From Saccharomycodes ludwigii (Eukaryota; Ascomycota; Saccharomycetes; Saccharomycodales; Saccharomycodaceae): a DNA stretch of 64,000 nt. Each line of letters begins with the position of its first letter. Position 1 is the first letter of the stretch. A model generated the notes under the pieces. That model made no database searches, was not told the origin of the DNA, and saw only the letters and a program-made list of their open reading frames with translations. This document shows, in pieces, positions 8,439-19,684 of the stretch. The translations under genes and the position numbers were made by a program. The stretch is taken from contig NC_060203.1 of NCBI RefSeq assembly GCF_020623625.1, positions 1,550,001-1,614,000 on the forward strand, in the 5' to 3' direction.

Positions 8439-9989
8439 ATGGTGCTGATAATGATATCAAAAAGAAAGAAAATGCTACTGGCTAAGAATGTTAATCTAAA
8501 TAAAATTATAAGTAAAAGATATATCACTACTGGAATCCCTTTTGATAATAACGCCAAGACCACTGATAATTATAACAACGATACTATCAATAACGATAAC
8601 AATACACCTTCTACTAACAATGATAGCGGTAGCTTTGCTAGTAAGTATATACATTGGACTCCATCTAATATAACATCAGGAATGTTAAGATTAGATTTAT
8701 ACAAAATACCAAGTTACATTGGTCATTGTTCTAGTAGAATTAACAGATTATACAATGAAGATAGATACTCTTTTTCACTGTTAAAATATGCATCTAATTA
8801 TAAAAGGGCTGTTACAAACACCAAAAATAGTCCTACCTTTTTAAATATTAATATATTTGATGGTCATGGTGGTTCAAACGTCAGTACCTGGTTGTCTAAG
8901 CATTTACATGAGAAGCTGGTTCAAACAATTCCCAATAAAAAAACTTTCTACAGTATACTTAAACAATATTGTCTGAAATATCCTCATAGTGATTATTGGC
9001 TCAACATTTATGAAAATAGAGAGGCATATTATAAGCGGTTTATTCGAACTTGTTCAACTAAAAAAGAGGATGTTTTATATAATGGTAGCAGGATGATTTT
9101 CGATAAATTTGGAAACATTATTGATAAAACTAGTTTGTTATCAGATTTGGATAGATTAAGAATATTTCAGACTTACTTGGAAGTTGATCTAAAAGATTGT
9201 ATAGTTTATGAAAACTGTGGGTCCACAGCAAGCAGTATTTTTTTAACACCTTATGCAGAATATGAACAGTACACTAAACCATCATCATTGGATGATAATA
9301 ATAGTAGTAATAATAATAATAATAATAATAATGTTGATGATTTTAACAATGATTTTTTATTAACCTCACAAAGTCTAATGAAGTTATGTGTGGTACAGGT
9401 TGGTGATTGTAAAGTTATATTATGTGATAAACATGGAGTAGCACATTCCTTAACTCAAATACATCATGCCAATTCTCCAAGAGAAACTGCCAGATTAAAT
9501 AGTTCCAAGCTATCCATTACAGATTCCTTTGGAGAAACAAGGTTTTTGGATATGTTCGCAAACACAAGGAGTTTTGGTGATTCTAAGGGTAAAGAAATGG
9601 GGTTAAGTTGTGAGCCTGATATATATTCGTACTTGATTGGTAACACAAGTAAACTACCTCATCAAGAAAAGTCAAAGTTACAGTTTGGCGGTGATGAATG
9701 TTTTATTTGCATGGTTACTGATGGGGTTACTGATCTAATGGATGATCAAGAAATCATCGATTTAATAACATCTACTGTCAATATGAGAGGTTTGAAAAAA
9801 GCAACGCCTCAACTGGTTTGTGAAGAAGTTATTAAATACATATCAGCCATTAGTGGTAAAGATGCAGACAATGCTACCTGTTTAGTTTATCGATTAAGCA
9901 ATTGGGGAAATTGGCCTGTGATAGATAGGACAGGTGCCTTACGAGAAGAGAAATTATTGAATACTAATCAGGCCGAATTAAGAGAATAA
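8439..9989 (+). CDS. PTC6: Mitochondrial PP2C-type protein phosphatase Ptc6
   Basis: A 516-residue protein from the first ATG; in-frame Met at residues 5 and 12 are alternative starts. The N-terminus is basic and Ser/Thr-rich and ends in KRYITTG, like a presequence. PP2C motifs in order: NEDRYS (106-111), FDGHGG (140-145, metal ligand Asp), QVGDCKV (about 321-327), TDGVTDLMDD (about 427-436) and DNATCLVYR (about 476-484). Known role: a matrix or intermembrane phosphatase (Ptc6/Aup1) acting on pyruvate dehydrogenase and needed for mitophagy. A 442-residue length in S. cerevisiae means about 70 extra residues here, partly an Asn run at about 290-298. Order and strand match YCR079W. Confidence 0.92.
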   Translation: MVLIMISKRKKMLLAKNVNLNKIISKRYITTGIPFDNNAKTTDNYNNDTINNDNNTPSTNNDSGSFASKYIHWTPSNITSGMLRLDLYKIPSYIGHCSSRINRLYNEDRYSFSLLKYASNYKRAVTNTKNSPTFLNINIFDGHGGSNVSTWLSKHLHEKLVQTIPNKKTFYSILKQYCLKYPHSDYWLNIYENREAYYKRFIRTCSTKKEDVLYNGSRMIFDKFGNIIDKTSLLSDLDRLRIFQTYLEVDLKDCIVYENCGSTASSIFLTPYAEYEQYTKPSSLDDNNSSNNNNNNNNVDDFNNDFLLTSQSLMKLCVVQVGDCKVILCDKHGVAHSLTQIHHANSPRETARLNSSKLSITDSFGETRFLDMFANTRSFGDSKGKEMGLSCEPDIYSYLIGNTSKLPHQEKSKLQFGGDECFICMVTDGVTDLMDDQEIIDLITSTVNMRGLKKATPQLVCEEVIKYISAISGKDADNATCLVYRLSNWGNWPVIDRTGALREEKLLNTNQAELRE

Positions 9990-10009
9990 CTGAGCAACAT
10001 ATGTATGAG

Positions 10010-10011
<2 letters not shown>

Positions 10012-10049
<38 letters not shown>
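10012..10049. repeat. T38 homopolymer
   Basis: An uninterrupted run of 38 T begins 23 nt after the PTC6 stop. Confidence 0.9.
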
Positions 10050-10053
<4 letters not shown>

Positions 10054-10207
10054 AGGAGGCAATATATATGTACATTAACAAATCAAAAGTATAAAAGAAT
10101 ATCGGTATTTGCCAGAAAATATATTATAGGATTAAGAGAATATCATGAATAAACTTGGAAATAACAGTATATGTATTATATTTAATTGTTTTATTATATG
10201 TGTGTAA

Positions 10208-10215
10208 TATGTACA
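10208..10215 (-). promoter_or_regulatory. Puf3-type site in RSM19 3' flank
   Basis: The mRNA strand reads CATGTACATA: TGTANATA core with C at minus 2, about 120 nt after the RSM19 stop. A second TGTACATA lies farther down (10067-10074). Confidence 0.5.
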
Positions 10216-10335
10216 TGAATAATTAAATCAACTGATAACAACAACAACAACAAAAAAAAAAAAATAAACATAAATCAACAATAAATATGCCTTAGAAGAT
10301 ACACATGTATATATCCTGTAATTAACATAAAATTT

Positions 10336-10611
10336 TCATTTATTTTTAGTTTGTGTGTATCTGAATCTCTTTCTTGTTGGAGCAAATTCGCCTAACTTAT
10401 TACCAACCATATCCTCAGTGATTTCTACCTGTAAATATTCTTTACCATTGTGAATTTGGAATTTTAAACCAACAAATTGTGGTAATATGGTAGCAGCTCG
10501 AGCATTTGTTCTTATTGGTGAACCTTTAGCCATTGCTTCTTTGATCGGTAATGGTACAATATTTGGGCCTTTCCAGGCTGAACGTCCTAGTAATCTAATA
10601 CAGGGTTGCAT
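10336..10611 (-). CDS. RSM19: Mitochondrial ribosomal protein uS19m
   Basis: A 91-residue protein that is a whole S19 domain: [17 protein letters not shown] near the start, [16 protein letters not shown] in the middle and [16 protein letters not shown] at the end, the typical S19 GHKLGEF/TR motif. Known role: small mitoribosomal subunit head. The length equals S. cerevisiae Rsm19 (91). No cleavable presequence is obvious. It is divergent from DBP6, and order and strand match YNR037C. ATG at 10611 is the first in frame. Confidence 0.96.
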   Translation of the reverse strand: MQPCIRLLGRSAWKGPNIVPLPIKEAMAKGSPIRTNARAATILPQFVGLKFQIHNGKEYLQVEITEDMVGNKLGEFAPTRKRFRYTQTKNK

Positions 10612-11068
10612 ATCTGCTCTTTTTTATTTTTATTTCTTAGCTTTTGTTGATCTTACAGCTGATTTACTTTTTACATTTTAGAATAATGTATGCTCCCAGC
10701 AAATAATTAACTTTTAAGCTCTTTAAAAATGTTCAATTTAAAAAAATTCCTATTAAAAAAAAAAAAAAAAAAGTTTTTTCATAATTTTTAATCGGACAAG
10801 CCATTAAATTGTTTCCAATTTCATTTCGGACTAAATTTTTTTTTTTCTTTTTTTTTTTTTCTTTTTTTTTTTCATTTCTTTTTTTTTCTTTATAAAAGTT
10901 GGAAAATATTTATAAAAATAATGACATGATAATAATTATAATGTATCAAGGAATTCCCAAGTATTTTTCAATTTAATACAAAAACATAGTAAAGGCCAAT
11001 TCTATATTTCAAGGTTAATTGTAGCGTTAAATATATAAGAGAAAAGGTGAAAGAAGACTATTAAGAGA
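10612..11068. other. Divergent promoter, RSM19 / DBP6
   Basis: No gene. It holds TCGGACAAG (10792-10800), the reverse complement of the shared 14-mer (10819-10832) and T/C-rich tracts (10841-10890). I see no PAC (GATGAG) element of the kind usual upstream of ribosome-assembly genes. Confidence 0.6.
10819..10832 (-). promoter_or_regulatory. Shared promoter 14-mer AGTCCGAAATGAAA (copy 2)
   Basis: The plus strand reads TTTCATTTCGGACT, the exact reverse complement of 525-538. A second TCGGAC lies 26 bp away. Confidence 0.35.
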
Positions 11069-12958
11069 ATGTTTGCTGCTAGATATATACCTGGTGTTAC
11101 TAAATTACCAAATGAAGAAGAAGAAAATAATAATATTTTACCTTTGAAAAGAACTAGAGAGGATGAAGAAGAAGAGGAAGAAGAAGAGGAAGAAGAAGAG
11201 GAGGAAGAAGAAAAGGAAGAAGAAGAAGAAGAAAAAGAGGAGGAAAATGCCAAACTTAAAAATGATTTGATAATGACAACCAAGAACAAAAAACAGGAAG
11301 AACACAATACAATTGATATTGAAATGGATCAAAAACATAATTCCATTTTATCAAGATTCAAACAAACTATTTCCTTACAAGAAAAAATTGGGGAAGAGCA
11401 ACAGAATTTGTCAGCTTTAGAAAATCAATATAATCACAGTGCATCGACCGTTACTAATACAAACACCTTTGAACCAATTCCACAACCGCCAAAAGTGTTA
11501 ACAAAGACAGATACCTTTAATACTGATAAAGCTACCAAAGATACATCTACTGTATGGAACAACACTCAACAAATAATTTATAATAATTCAATGATTACTA
11601 CATGGGATGAACTATTTGAGAAAAATATAATTGACAATGAAAAACTTTTACACAATATCAAAAATTTTTGTAAATCAAACCAAACTTTCCCCATCCAAAC
11701 AGTATTATTACAAAATTTTTTACCTGTGCTGAGTTTTAATTTCAAGATGAGTAAACACTTATTCCCGAAAAGGACAGGCGACCTTTTAGTAAACGCATCA
11801 ACAGGTTCAGGTAAGACTTTGGCATACTCTATTCCAATAGTACAAACTTTGCACAAAAGGACAGTCAATAAATTAAGGTGCATCATTTTGGTTCCCACTA
11901 AGTTATTAATTCATCAAGTTTATGAAACAATTTCAAAACTAACTGCGGGGACTAGCTTGATTGTCAGCATTTCTAAATTGGATAATTCTTTGAATGAAGA
12001 ACACTCCAAGTTTACCAGCATGGAGCCGGATATATTAATTATTACACCAGGTAGATTAGTCGACCATTTAGCTATATCCTCAATTACCTTAAGAAATTTG
12101 AAATTTTTGGTGTTAGATGAAGCGGATAGATTATTAAACCAGTCTTTCCAAAATTGGTGTAAAATCTTAATGGATAAATTACAAATTAATGGTAATCTAC
12201 ACAATGTCATTAAAATGGTTTTTAGTGCTACTTTAACTACAAATACTGGCAAATTACATCAATTAAACTTAAATAACCCCAAATTATACATGATGGACTC
12301 TGTTAAATTGTACACTTTGCCCAAGAGTTTGCAAGAACATAATATTCAAATACCAACTGCTAAAAGCTTGTACAAACCATTATATCTATTTAAGTTATTA
12401 ACATCATCACTTTTCATAAAACAAAAATCTTCTAAAATTATTGTTTTTGTTAAAAGCAATGATAGCTCCATAAGGTTGTCTCATTTATTAGATTTAATCA
12501 GTAAAAGCAGTAATATTAATGAAAGTCTGAATGATCTAGAAGTATGGTCTATTAATTCCAAGGCTAATACTAAATCCACAAACAAAAAAATTATCGAAAA
12601 TTTTTACAATAGTAAAACGATAGCTGTTCTAATATCTACTGATCTAATGAGTAGAGGTATGGATATCGATAACATAACTCATGTTATTAATTACGATTTG
12701 CCGATATCTTCTCAACAATATGTTCATAGATGTGGTAGAACTGCAAGAGCAAGCAAAGGTGGTGATGCATATAATTTACTGGTTGGAAAAGGTGAAAGAA
12801 GGTTTTGGACAAATACAATCAATGTGGACTTAAGTAGAGATACGAACGGGTGCCAAGTCATTGACGAAGAAGAGGGTTCTTTGAAATTTTCCAATGATGA
12901 AATTAAAGTTTATGAAGAATGTTTGACCAAATTGAAAGAGGATGTTGAAAATAAATAA
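11069..12958 (+). CDS. DBP6: DEAD-box RNA helicase Dbp6
   Basis: A 629-residue protein. An extreme acidic block (Glu/Asp/Lys, about 30-60) precedes the helicase core. Motifs: ASTGSGKT (243-250, motif I), TPGRL (about 327), DEAD (350-353, motif II), SAT (386-388, motif III), STDLMSRGMDI (about 525-535, motif V) and HRCGRTAR (553-560, motif VI). Known role: an essential nucleolar helicase for early 60S assembly, acting with Npa1, Npa2, Nop8 and Rsa3. The length equals the S. cerevisiae protein, whose N-terminus is also acidic. Order and strand match YNR038W. Dbp6 is the best fit in the DEAD-box family by context; the sequence alone would only give the family. Confidence 0.93.
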   Translation: MFAARYIPGVTKLPNEEEENNNILPLKRTREDEEEEEEEEEEEEEEEEKEEEEEEKEEENAKLKNDLIMTTKNKKQEEHNTIDIEMDQKHNSILSRFKQTISLQEKIGEEQQNLSALENQYNHSASTVTNTNTFEPIPQPPKVLTKTDTFNTDKATKDTSTVWNNTQQIIYNNSMITTWDELFEKNIIDNEKLLHNIKNFCKSNQTFPIQTVLLQNFLPVLSFNFKMSKHLFPKRTGDLLVNASTGSGKTLAYSIPIVQTLHKRTVNKLRCIILVPTKLLIHQVYETISKLTAGTSLIVSISKLDNSLNEEHSKFTSMEPDILIITPGRLVDHLAISSITLRNLKFLVLDEADRLLNQSFQNWCKILMDKLQINGNLHNVIKMVFSATLTTNTGKLHQLNLNNPKLYMMDSVKLYTLPKSLQEHNIQIPTAKSLYKPLYLFKLLTSSLFIKQKSSKIIVFVKSNDSSIRLSHLLDLISKSSNINESLNDLEVWSINSKANTKSTNKKIIENFYNSKTIAVLISTDLMSRGMDIDNITHVINYDLPISSQQYVHRCGRTARASKGGDAYNLLVGKGERRFWTNTINVDLSRDTNGCQVIDEEEGSLKFSNDEIKVYEECLTKLKEDVENK

Positions 12959-13468
12959 ATGTTGTGTATAATATATATAATTAAATATTTTGAAAAAAAA
13001 AAAAAAAAAAAGTATTTGCTCTTTTTAAAGAGGATTTTTTTTTTTAATTCTTTATGGATTGAACAAAGTTTATTCTTGATTGAATATCAATTCCAAATTG
13101 AGAATATAAAACATTTGTATTTTAAACACTATTAACAAGTTTTTTCAAATAAAGTTATTCTGATATTTTTTACAAGAGAAAATGGACAAATAAATAAGTA
13201 AATAAATAAAAGAAAACAAACTTTTTTTTGTATTTATTCTGATTTCAATACATGGCGTGAAGGCTTGATGTATTTTTTTTTTTTTTTTTTTTCCTATAGA
13301 GAAAATTTGGTAAAAAAAAAAAACAAAAAAAAAAACGAGTAATTAAAATTAGTACCATATATATTATACCTTTCTTTTAATCTTATTACAGCCTTATACA
13401 AAAATATAAATACAGATACCTACACATCCACCAACAGCAATACATGCAAATATATACACACATATATT
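12959..13468. other. DBP6 3' flank / SRB8 promoter
   Basis: No gene in 510 bases. UA-rich DNA follows the DBP6 stop (12966-12985), then several A and T tracts (12991-13011, 13271-13292, 13312-13335). No recognisable factor site was seen. Confidence 0.6.
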
Positions 13469-16400
13469 ATGTCATTACCAACAAAATATGAATTATTACC
13501 CCCTCCAGATCTTTCTGAACTAAAGCCAAATAGTTCTATTTATCCTGATTTTGAGCCTTGGAAACATACCGAGCTAGATGATCAAATATTACTGGATTTT
13601 GTAGATAAGGGTTATTATCAAGGTCCCAAGGTTAGTTTTGAAACTTTTTCAGGGAAATCTTCTGTTATTCAAACTCCTATAAATGCTATTGCTGAAAAAT
13701 TGTCTGTATCTCTAACAAAGGCATTTTTCATAAGGGAAAACGATGTAAATAAAATTAAAAACACAGATCAGAGTAATGACGAGGAAAATAATTATGAAAG
13801 CGACAGGATACCAAAAATTTTCAATATAAGTGGAGATAGCTTTCGATTTCCCAAAAGGGTTACTTTAACAGACCAAAGAAAAGAACAATGGTTGCAAAAT
13901 TTAGGCGATACTTCTCTAACTATGGACACTGTTACTAAAATAGTACCACATGGTTTTAAGAAAAAACAGTTACTAGAACAGTTTGCCATTAAAAGGATAC
14001 CATACTATAGGGCAATATGGCTAATCAAGTATTGCTGTTCTGTAGAATGGATCTCTCTACTCAATAAACCTATTAGTAAAAACAATAACAGTGGAACCTC
14101 CACTTATTCTGACACAACTTTTAGAATTTTAAAAGAATGGACAAGTGCAATGGTGCACGTTTTAGAAAAACTAATATTTGATATTCCCATCTTGTCTTCC
14201 GGATCCAGTTCGAGCTCTAGCCACACAACTTCCGGAATATTGGACAACACGTCAACTTCTGAGGGTGCTTTGTCAACTATTGCATCAATTAATACAAATG
14301 ATTTAAATACTGTTCAACAACAAATGAATATATGCAAGTTAAAAATAAATTACTATATCAGATTACTGGGAAATTGTTATTCATTAGGACTAGTGGACAA
14401 AACATTGTTTATTAATTGGTTGCTTGAATTCTTCCTCAAGATGGAAAATTTTGAATTTTATCCGATTTCGTTGCATATTATTACATGTTTTTGGAAAGAT
14501 ATTATGTCGAATGATGACAAGTTTTTAAAATCGAAATTCACTGAATGTCTTTTACAAAAATATTATTTGGTGTCTGAATCTCCCTCGATGCTAAATGACG
14601 AAAACTATTTGATTAATGATGTTAAGCGAAATGAACTAATAAGGAAAAAAATACTAAACGTTTTACAAAAATTTATCTATGATATCTTTAATACTCAATC
14701 TCTGGAACTTTTCATAATATCCAACACAAACAATTGGGATTTATATAGACCTTGTCTTCGTGATATACTAGGACTTACAACTGATTTGGGGAATACTACT
14801 AATGAAGAAAAACTACGAAATATTAGAAAGAAATTTAATTTAATTGATTATAGAAATGAAACATTGAAAAAAAATGCATATTCTTCTAAGCTTCGAAACC
14901 ACAATTTAGCAACTGCACAGCAAGATATCAGATTTAATGTAGAGGAGAACAATGATTTAGAAAATGAAGATGAGGACAATGTATCTGATTTGTTTTATGT
15001 AGATTCAACTTCTGGTGTCCTACATTTAGCTAAAGTTAATTTGGAATTGACAACTATGTTGGATAATAACCATATTACTGATGACTGGGATTTGTTTATA
15101 CGACAGATGTCCAAAAGCGATATAATACAAATGATTTTATGGTCTATATCGCCAATGAAAAGTTCCTATTACGAAGGTACACATTTAGTCTCAAGATTGC
15201 TTATTTTAAAAATAGGTTTACAGGATAATAATTATGATATTGAAAATCTAATATGGACTTTTATTTTCACCATAGCCAAAGTTGTGAATTTAAAGGAGTG
15301 TGTTTATTTACCCAATCTCTATTCTTTGTTAAATATTTGTATTGGGTATGGTATATTAAAGGTACCAATATACATTAGAAAATTAATTAGTTCAGGAATA
15401 TTATACTTAGCTCATTCAAAGGATAAGTTTTTCCATTGTAATCTACTAATTAACTTAAAAATTCAACCGGTCATTAAGGGCCAATTTAATATGGTATTAA
15501 AAAACATGATTGAATATGACGCATCATTATATGAAAATTTCCAATTTAATAAGTTACTTGAGAAATTTGAAGAATTGAAATTAACTTTTTTTAATGATAT
15601 TACAAAAGATAACTTATCCACTAAAATACCATTCAGTGTCAAAATTTTGTTAGCAGATTGGTATTTGAACGAACTAGTTTCTGAAAGAGACGAAATGTTA
15701 GATTTAGTGGACAAAAATATGATATTAAAAGTCTACAATAATTTTGTTATAAAATTGGGACATTACCATCACTTTTATAGATGGATGGAATATATTATTT
15801 ATCGCCAAATTTTGACGGACATTATTGCACTAGAAACTTTGACTGATATTATATTATTCCGTTCCAAAATGTTCCCCCTATTGATCAATGACACCAATCT
15901 TTTCATGAAATCAATTATCCATTTGTATTTGAACAAATTGAAGCCCGATGATATGGAATCATTCCAGGTTATTAGGTTTAATCCCTTTTGGAAATTTTTT
16001 ATTGTTTCGTTTCCTAAACACTTGGAGTTGGACACAAATTTAAAATCACAGTTAAGTGAATTGTATGAGATTGAGAACGATAGATTGAGGGAATTTGCTA
16101 GGTTGAATTCACAACCAACGGTTTCTATTAACCAGCAATTAACCAAAAACATAAAAACGATTTTAAGCATTAGCACTATTGAAGAAAACGAAGAATTAAT
16201 TAAAAAAGCGAGATTGGCACTACTATCGTTGCAGATTATTAATCCCTCGGAATATATCAAATATGTTTCAGTTATTTTGAAAAGACAAAAATTGGAGGAA
16301 AGCAATAAGATGAAAGGCGTTGTTAATTTAGTCAAATTGTGTGAATTAAAATTGTTGTCTATTGATTTTGTTCTGAAAATTTTTGGTAGTTCAGTAGTTA

Positions 16401-17842
16401 TTTTTTTGTTGAAATATGAAACTAATTGTTCTTTTTATGAGCATAGCAAAAAAAATTTTTTAAAAAAAAATTATGGAGAAGTTTTAAAATGGTGCATTGA
16501 GGCTAATGACACTGATTATCTAATCTATTTAATTCAACGCATTGGAGTAGCTAACCAGAGGAAATCACAGACCTGCAATGCACTTTGTTTAATTATGAAT
16601 ACTGACTCATGCATAATCAATAAAATTTTGTGCATCAATGACACTGCTATAGCTTCTAAGATGTGTAATTATTCCAATAATTACTTTGCCATTTTTTACA
16701 ATATGAATTTTATTAATCTTTTCTATGCACAATGCCTAGTTAAATGGTTGTTAACAAATGGGAATAACGATAATGCCGTAAGCGGTGATAGATATCACCA
16801 AATAATTTTTATTATGGAATGGTGTAACTATGATGTTTTATATCCACAGTTATTTAACCAGGTTGAGGACTCTGTAATTTTGAATAGGCTATTAGATGAA
16901 ATAACATTATCTTTTTTCACCGATTGCTTTATTAAGGGTAATGATGTACCATATGTTACCTGCGTTAAAGCCACTATTATTCATTTATCTCAAAAGTTAA
17001 CTTTCAATGACAAATTGATGATATCATATGATATTTTCCAAAAATTTGAAGCTTTGTTTGAACAATTTTTGAATTTACCATTTATAACGTTAGGAAGTTT
17101 AGAATATAGATTAATTGAACTTTTTATTGAATTGTTGATAGTTTATGAAAAGTCATTATTTGATTATATGATTAAAACGCAAAATTTGAAGATTATTGAT
17201 TTATTGAACCAATTTTTCCGTACATGTGTTACAACCACTGATACCGCTAAAGATTTTACAAAAGAGACAATAACAAGTAACAGAAAGGGAATTACTTTAG
17301 AAAATGATGATGATAAAGGTAATAAAGATCAGAGATCCAATGTGCATAACAACAATAAAAAGTTTTTGTCGTTAAAAACTAAGTTGTATATTTATGACAT
17401 TTTACTATCTATGAAAACCAAATATACCTATTTAACTACACAGAATCCACGGGAATATCCTGAACTTCCTAAAATATTGGATAATTTGCCATCTTTTCGT
17501 TTATCATCTTTTGAAAATAATGATGAAACAGGTACATCTAGTGATGTACACAAAAGTGGAGACTCCACTTTAGGTATTTTATTTTGTAAGAAGAACCAAA
17601 AAGTTAATAATTCCATTGTTGATGAAATGGAAAGGTATTATTTGTTTGATAAGAAAGATAGACAGTTTAAACAAAGATTTAGTTTACCAAAGTTTTTAGA
17701 ATTGCCAACTTATGACCATTTTTCAAAAAATAGTAATAATATGCAACACTTGGGTACTACTAATAACAGAACAGATATTAATAATACATTAATAAATTTA
17801 AGTTATTTTGAGGCTAGATATGACAAAAAGAACCCAGCATGA
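13469..17842 (+). CDS. SRB8: Mediator CDK-module subunit Srb8 (Med12)
   Basis: A 1457-residue protein, close to the 1427 of S. cerevisiae Srb8. The N-terminus (YELLPPPDLSELKPNSSIYPDFEPWKH-type opening) and the segment YYRAIWLIKYCCSVEWISLL (about 178-197) belong to the Med12 N-terminal domain that contacts and activates cyclin C-Cdk8. The rest is mostly helical with no enzymatic motif. Known role: one of four subunits (Srb8, Srb9, Srb10, Srb11) of the Mediator kinase module, which represses many genes; genetically it acts alongside the Tup1 corepressor, also coded in this window. Order and strand match YCR081W. Confidence 0.93.
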   Translation: MSLPTKYELLPPPDLSELKPNSSIYPDFEPWKHTELDDQILLDFVDKGYYQGPKVSFETFSGKSSVIQTPINAIAEKLSVSLTKAFFIRENDVNKIKNTDQSNDEENNYESDRIPKIFNISGDSFRFPKRVTLTDQRKEQWLQNLGDTSLTMDTVTKIVPHGFKKKQLLEQFAIKRIPYYRAIWLIKYCCSVEWISLLNKPISKNNNSGTSTYSDTTFRILKEWTSAMVHVLEKLIFDIPILSSGSSSSSSHTTSGILDNTSTSEGALSTIASINTNDLNTVQQQMNICKLKINYYIRLLGNCYSLGLVDKTLFINWLLEFFLKMENFEFYPISLHIITCFWKDIMSNDDKFLKSKFTECLLQKYYLVSESPSMLNDENYLINDVKRNELIRKKILNVLQKFIYDIFNTQSLELFIISNTNNWDLYRPCLRDILGLTTDLGNTTNEEKLRNIRKKFNLIDYRNETLKKNAYSSKLRNHNLATAQQDIRFNVEENNDLENEDEDNVSDLFYVDSTSGVLHLAKVNLELTTMLDNNHITDDWDLFIRQMSKSDIIQMILWSISPMKSSYYEGTHLVSRLLILKIGLQDNNYDIENLIWTFIFTIAKVVNLKECVYLPNLYSLLNICIGYGILKVPIYIRKLISSGILYLAHSKDKFFHCNLLINLKIQPVIKGQFNMVLKNMIEYDASLYENFQFNKLLEKFEELKLTFFNDITKDNLSTKIPFSVKILLADWYLNELVSERDEMLDLVDKNMILKVYNNFVIKLGHYHHFYRWMEYIIYRQILTDIIALETLTDIILFRSKMFPLLINDTNLFMKSIIHLYLNKLKPDDMESFQVIRFNPFWKFFIVSFPKHLELDTNLKSQLSELYEIENDRLREFARLNSQPTVSINQQLTKNIKTILSISTIEENEELIKKARLALLSLQIINPSEYIKYVSVILKRQKLEESNKMKGVVNLVKLCELKLLSIDFVLKIFGSSVVIFLLKYETNCSFYEHSKKNFLKKNYGEVLKWCIEANDTDYLIYLIQRIGVANQRKSQTCNALCLIMNTDSCIINKILCINDTAIASKMCNYSNNYFAIFYNMNFINLFYAQCLVKWLLTNGNNDNAVSGDRYHQIIFIMEWCNYDVLYPQLFNQVEDSVILNRLLDEITLSFFTDCFIKGNDVPYVTCVKATIIHLSQKLTFNDKLMISYDIFQKFEALFEQFLNLPFITLGSLEYRLIELFIELLIVYEKSLFDYMIKTQNLKIIDLLNQFFRTCVTTTDTAKDFTKETITSNRKGITLENDDDKGNKDQRSNVHNNNKKFLSLKTKLYIYDILLSMKTKYTYLTTQNPREYPELPKILDNLPSFRLSSFENNDETGTSSDVHKSGDSTLGILFCKKNQKVNNSIVDEMERYYLFDKKDRQFKQRFSLPKFLELPTYDHFSKNSNNMQHLGTTNNRTDINNTLINLSYFEARYDKKNPA

Positions 17843-17845
17843 TAG

Positions 17846-17857
17846 TATATATATATA
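17846..17857 (+). terminator. UA repeat 3'-end element after SRB8
   Basis: (TA)6 begins 3 nt after the SRB8 stop; it fits a yeast polyadenylation efficiency element. Confidence 0.4.
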
Positions 17858-17928
17858 AAAATAAGTGTGTTTTTATTAATCTTTTGGTTTGCCTTATTTA
17901 TCATAATTTAAGTAGATAAGTAATACTA

Positions 17929-17966
17929 CTAATAATAATAATAATAATAATAAGTAATACTAATAC

Positions 17967-18055
<89 letters not shown>

Positions 18056-18056
18056 T
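17929..18056. repeat. AAT/ACT trinucleotide microsatellite
   Basis: About 128 bases of AAT repeat with scattered ACT units fill the convergent gap between SRB8 and ZRG17. The 3' part (from about 17983) is nearly pure AAT. Confidence 0.9.
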
Positions 18057-18132
18057 ATAATCATTAAAAATAAAACGAAATAAAATTATAATGATTCTTG
18101 AACGATTTTACCATCGTTGCGTTAAAGCTATA

Positions 18133-19642
18133 TTACAATAATGATATTTCTATAGTAGATTCTACAATGCAGTCATTATTAGGGGCTAGCAAATTCCTTA
18201 ACAATTTATCTATAGAGATTCGTAACTCTGTTTCTCGTTGATCTGATCCACCAACCATTTCCAACTTTAGTAAAACTACATACATATTAAAATTAACTTT
18301 AAAAACTTGGAAATTTTTAATATTGGAGTTAGATGAATATGCAGGTAAATGAACAATTTCTCTATTTAAGTTATCGAATATTTTTAAAACATTTGCATAG
18401 TCGTTTCCATGGATATTTTCAAGTGAATATTGAGGTGGCTGGAACCCTAGTAGTAAAATTTTGGATGTCCATTTAGCAATTTTAAAACCATAAACGAAAA
18501 TCAAAAATGCCATCAAAACTGTAGAAATATGGTCTATAATTAAAGACGGGAAAAGTGGATAAAATAATAAGTATATAATGTAGGAGGATGTAATCAATGG
18601 GTTATTGGTTTTGGATTTATTTTTGGCAACTTGAAAGGTTTTCAAATAATTTGAAACGGCAAGAATTAAAGTTACTAGCAAAATGGAATACCAAATGGGG
18701 AAGTCTTTATCTGAAACAATCAAATTTTCATTATGGTGTGAGTGTGGAATTTTATTATCAATTTCTTCGTGGTGACTTTTTGTTTCCAATAGTTCCACCA
18801 AAACTTCCTCCAAAATATGGAAAAACAAATCCAAACCAACATAACAAAAAGTTATAGCCTGAGCAAAACTTAGGATGACATCTAATCTATTTAAGCCAAA
18901 GGGGAAAGTAATGGTGCCTTGATTCCAAACCTCAAATTGTTGTAATATATCCACCAGGATGATGACTATTGCGCCTAAAACGTCATATAATATAAAATGT
19001 GACAAGGTGGTGAAATTATTCCAATGATAGATCTGACCAAGTTGGAAAGTTATTAAACAACAACAGGCTTCCAATACTGTTAGTGTTATTTGTATGTGAG
19101 ATTTAGGCCAAATCAAGTTTTTTTTTAAGTCTTCAAAATCAGGTATTGGCAAACTTTTAGCAATGTTTAATGGAATTTTAACTTCCGGTTCTTGGAAAAA
19201 ATTCATAGAAACAGAGGAATGTTTATACCTATGTCCCTTACGGAAAGATGCACGATCGCCAGTACCGACTGCAACAGATAGTTTTGGGGGCGGTTGAGGA
19301 AATATTTGTTGCAGTGAAGAGGCACTTAAATTTAGGGAAGGAAAGTTGAATGGTCCTTCTAATTGGCTGTTGTTACTAGTTACACTATTGGCACTATTTC
19401 TTTCCGGAGAATAACTATATCTTGCGTTTTGTCTTACAGGGGATTTGCTAGAACGTGCAGAAAAAGGTAATCGAGGACCGGGAATGTACCTAGAATTTCT
19501 TCTAGATTCACCGGACCCCATATTACTATTTACAGGGGTATTAGAAGCACCAAATGTAAATTTCGGATTAGTCAATAAATTACCAGAGGAATTATTTCCT
19601 TGTTTATAAAATGGACTATTATTTGCAGAAGTATTGTAATTG

Positions 19643-19684
<42 letters not shown>

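Larger units (their letters stand above)
9990..10335. other. Convergent gap, PTC6 / RSM19
   Basis: No gene. It contains a 38-base T run (10012-10049), Puf3-like words for RSM19 (10208-10215 and 10067-10074 on the minus strand) and TGTATATA on the plus strand at 10306-10313, too far from PTC6 to be sure of. Confidence 0.6.
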
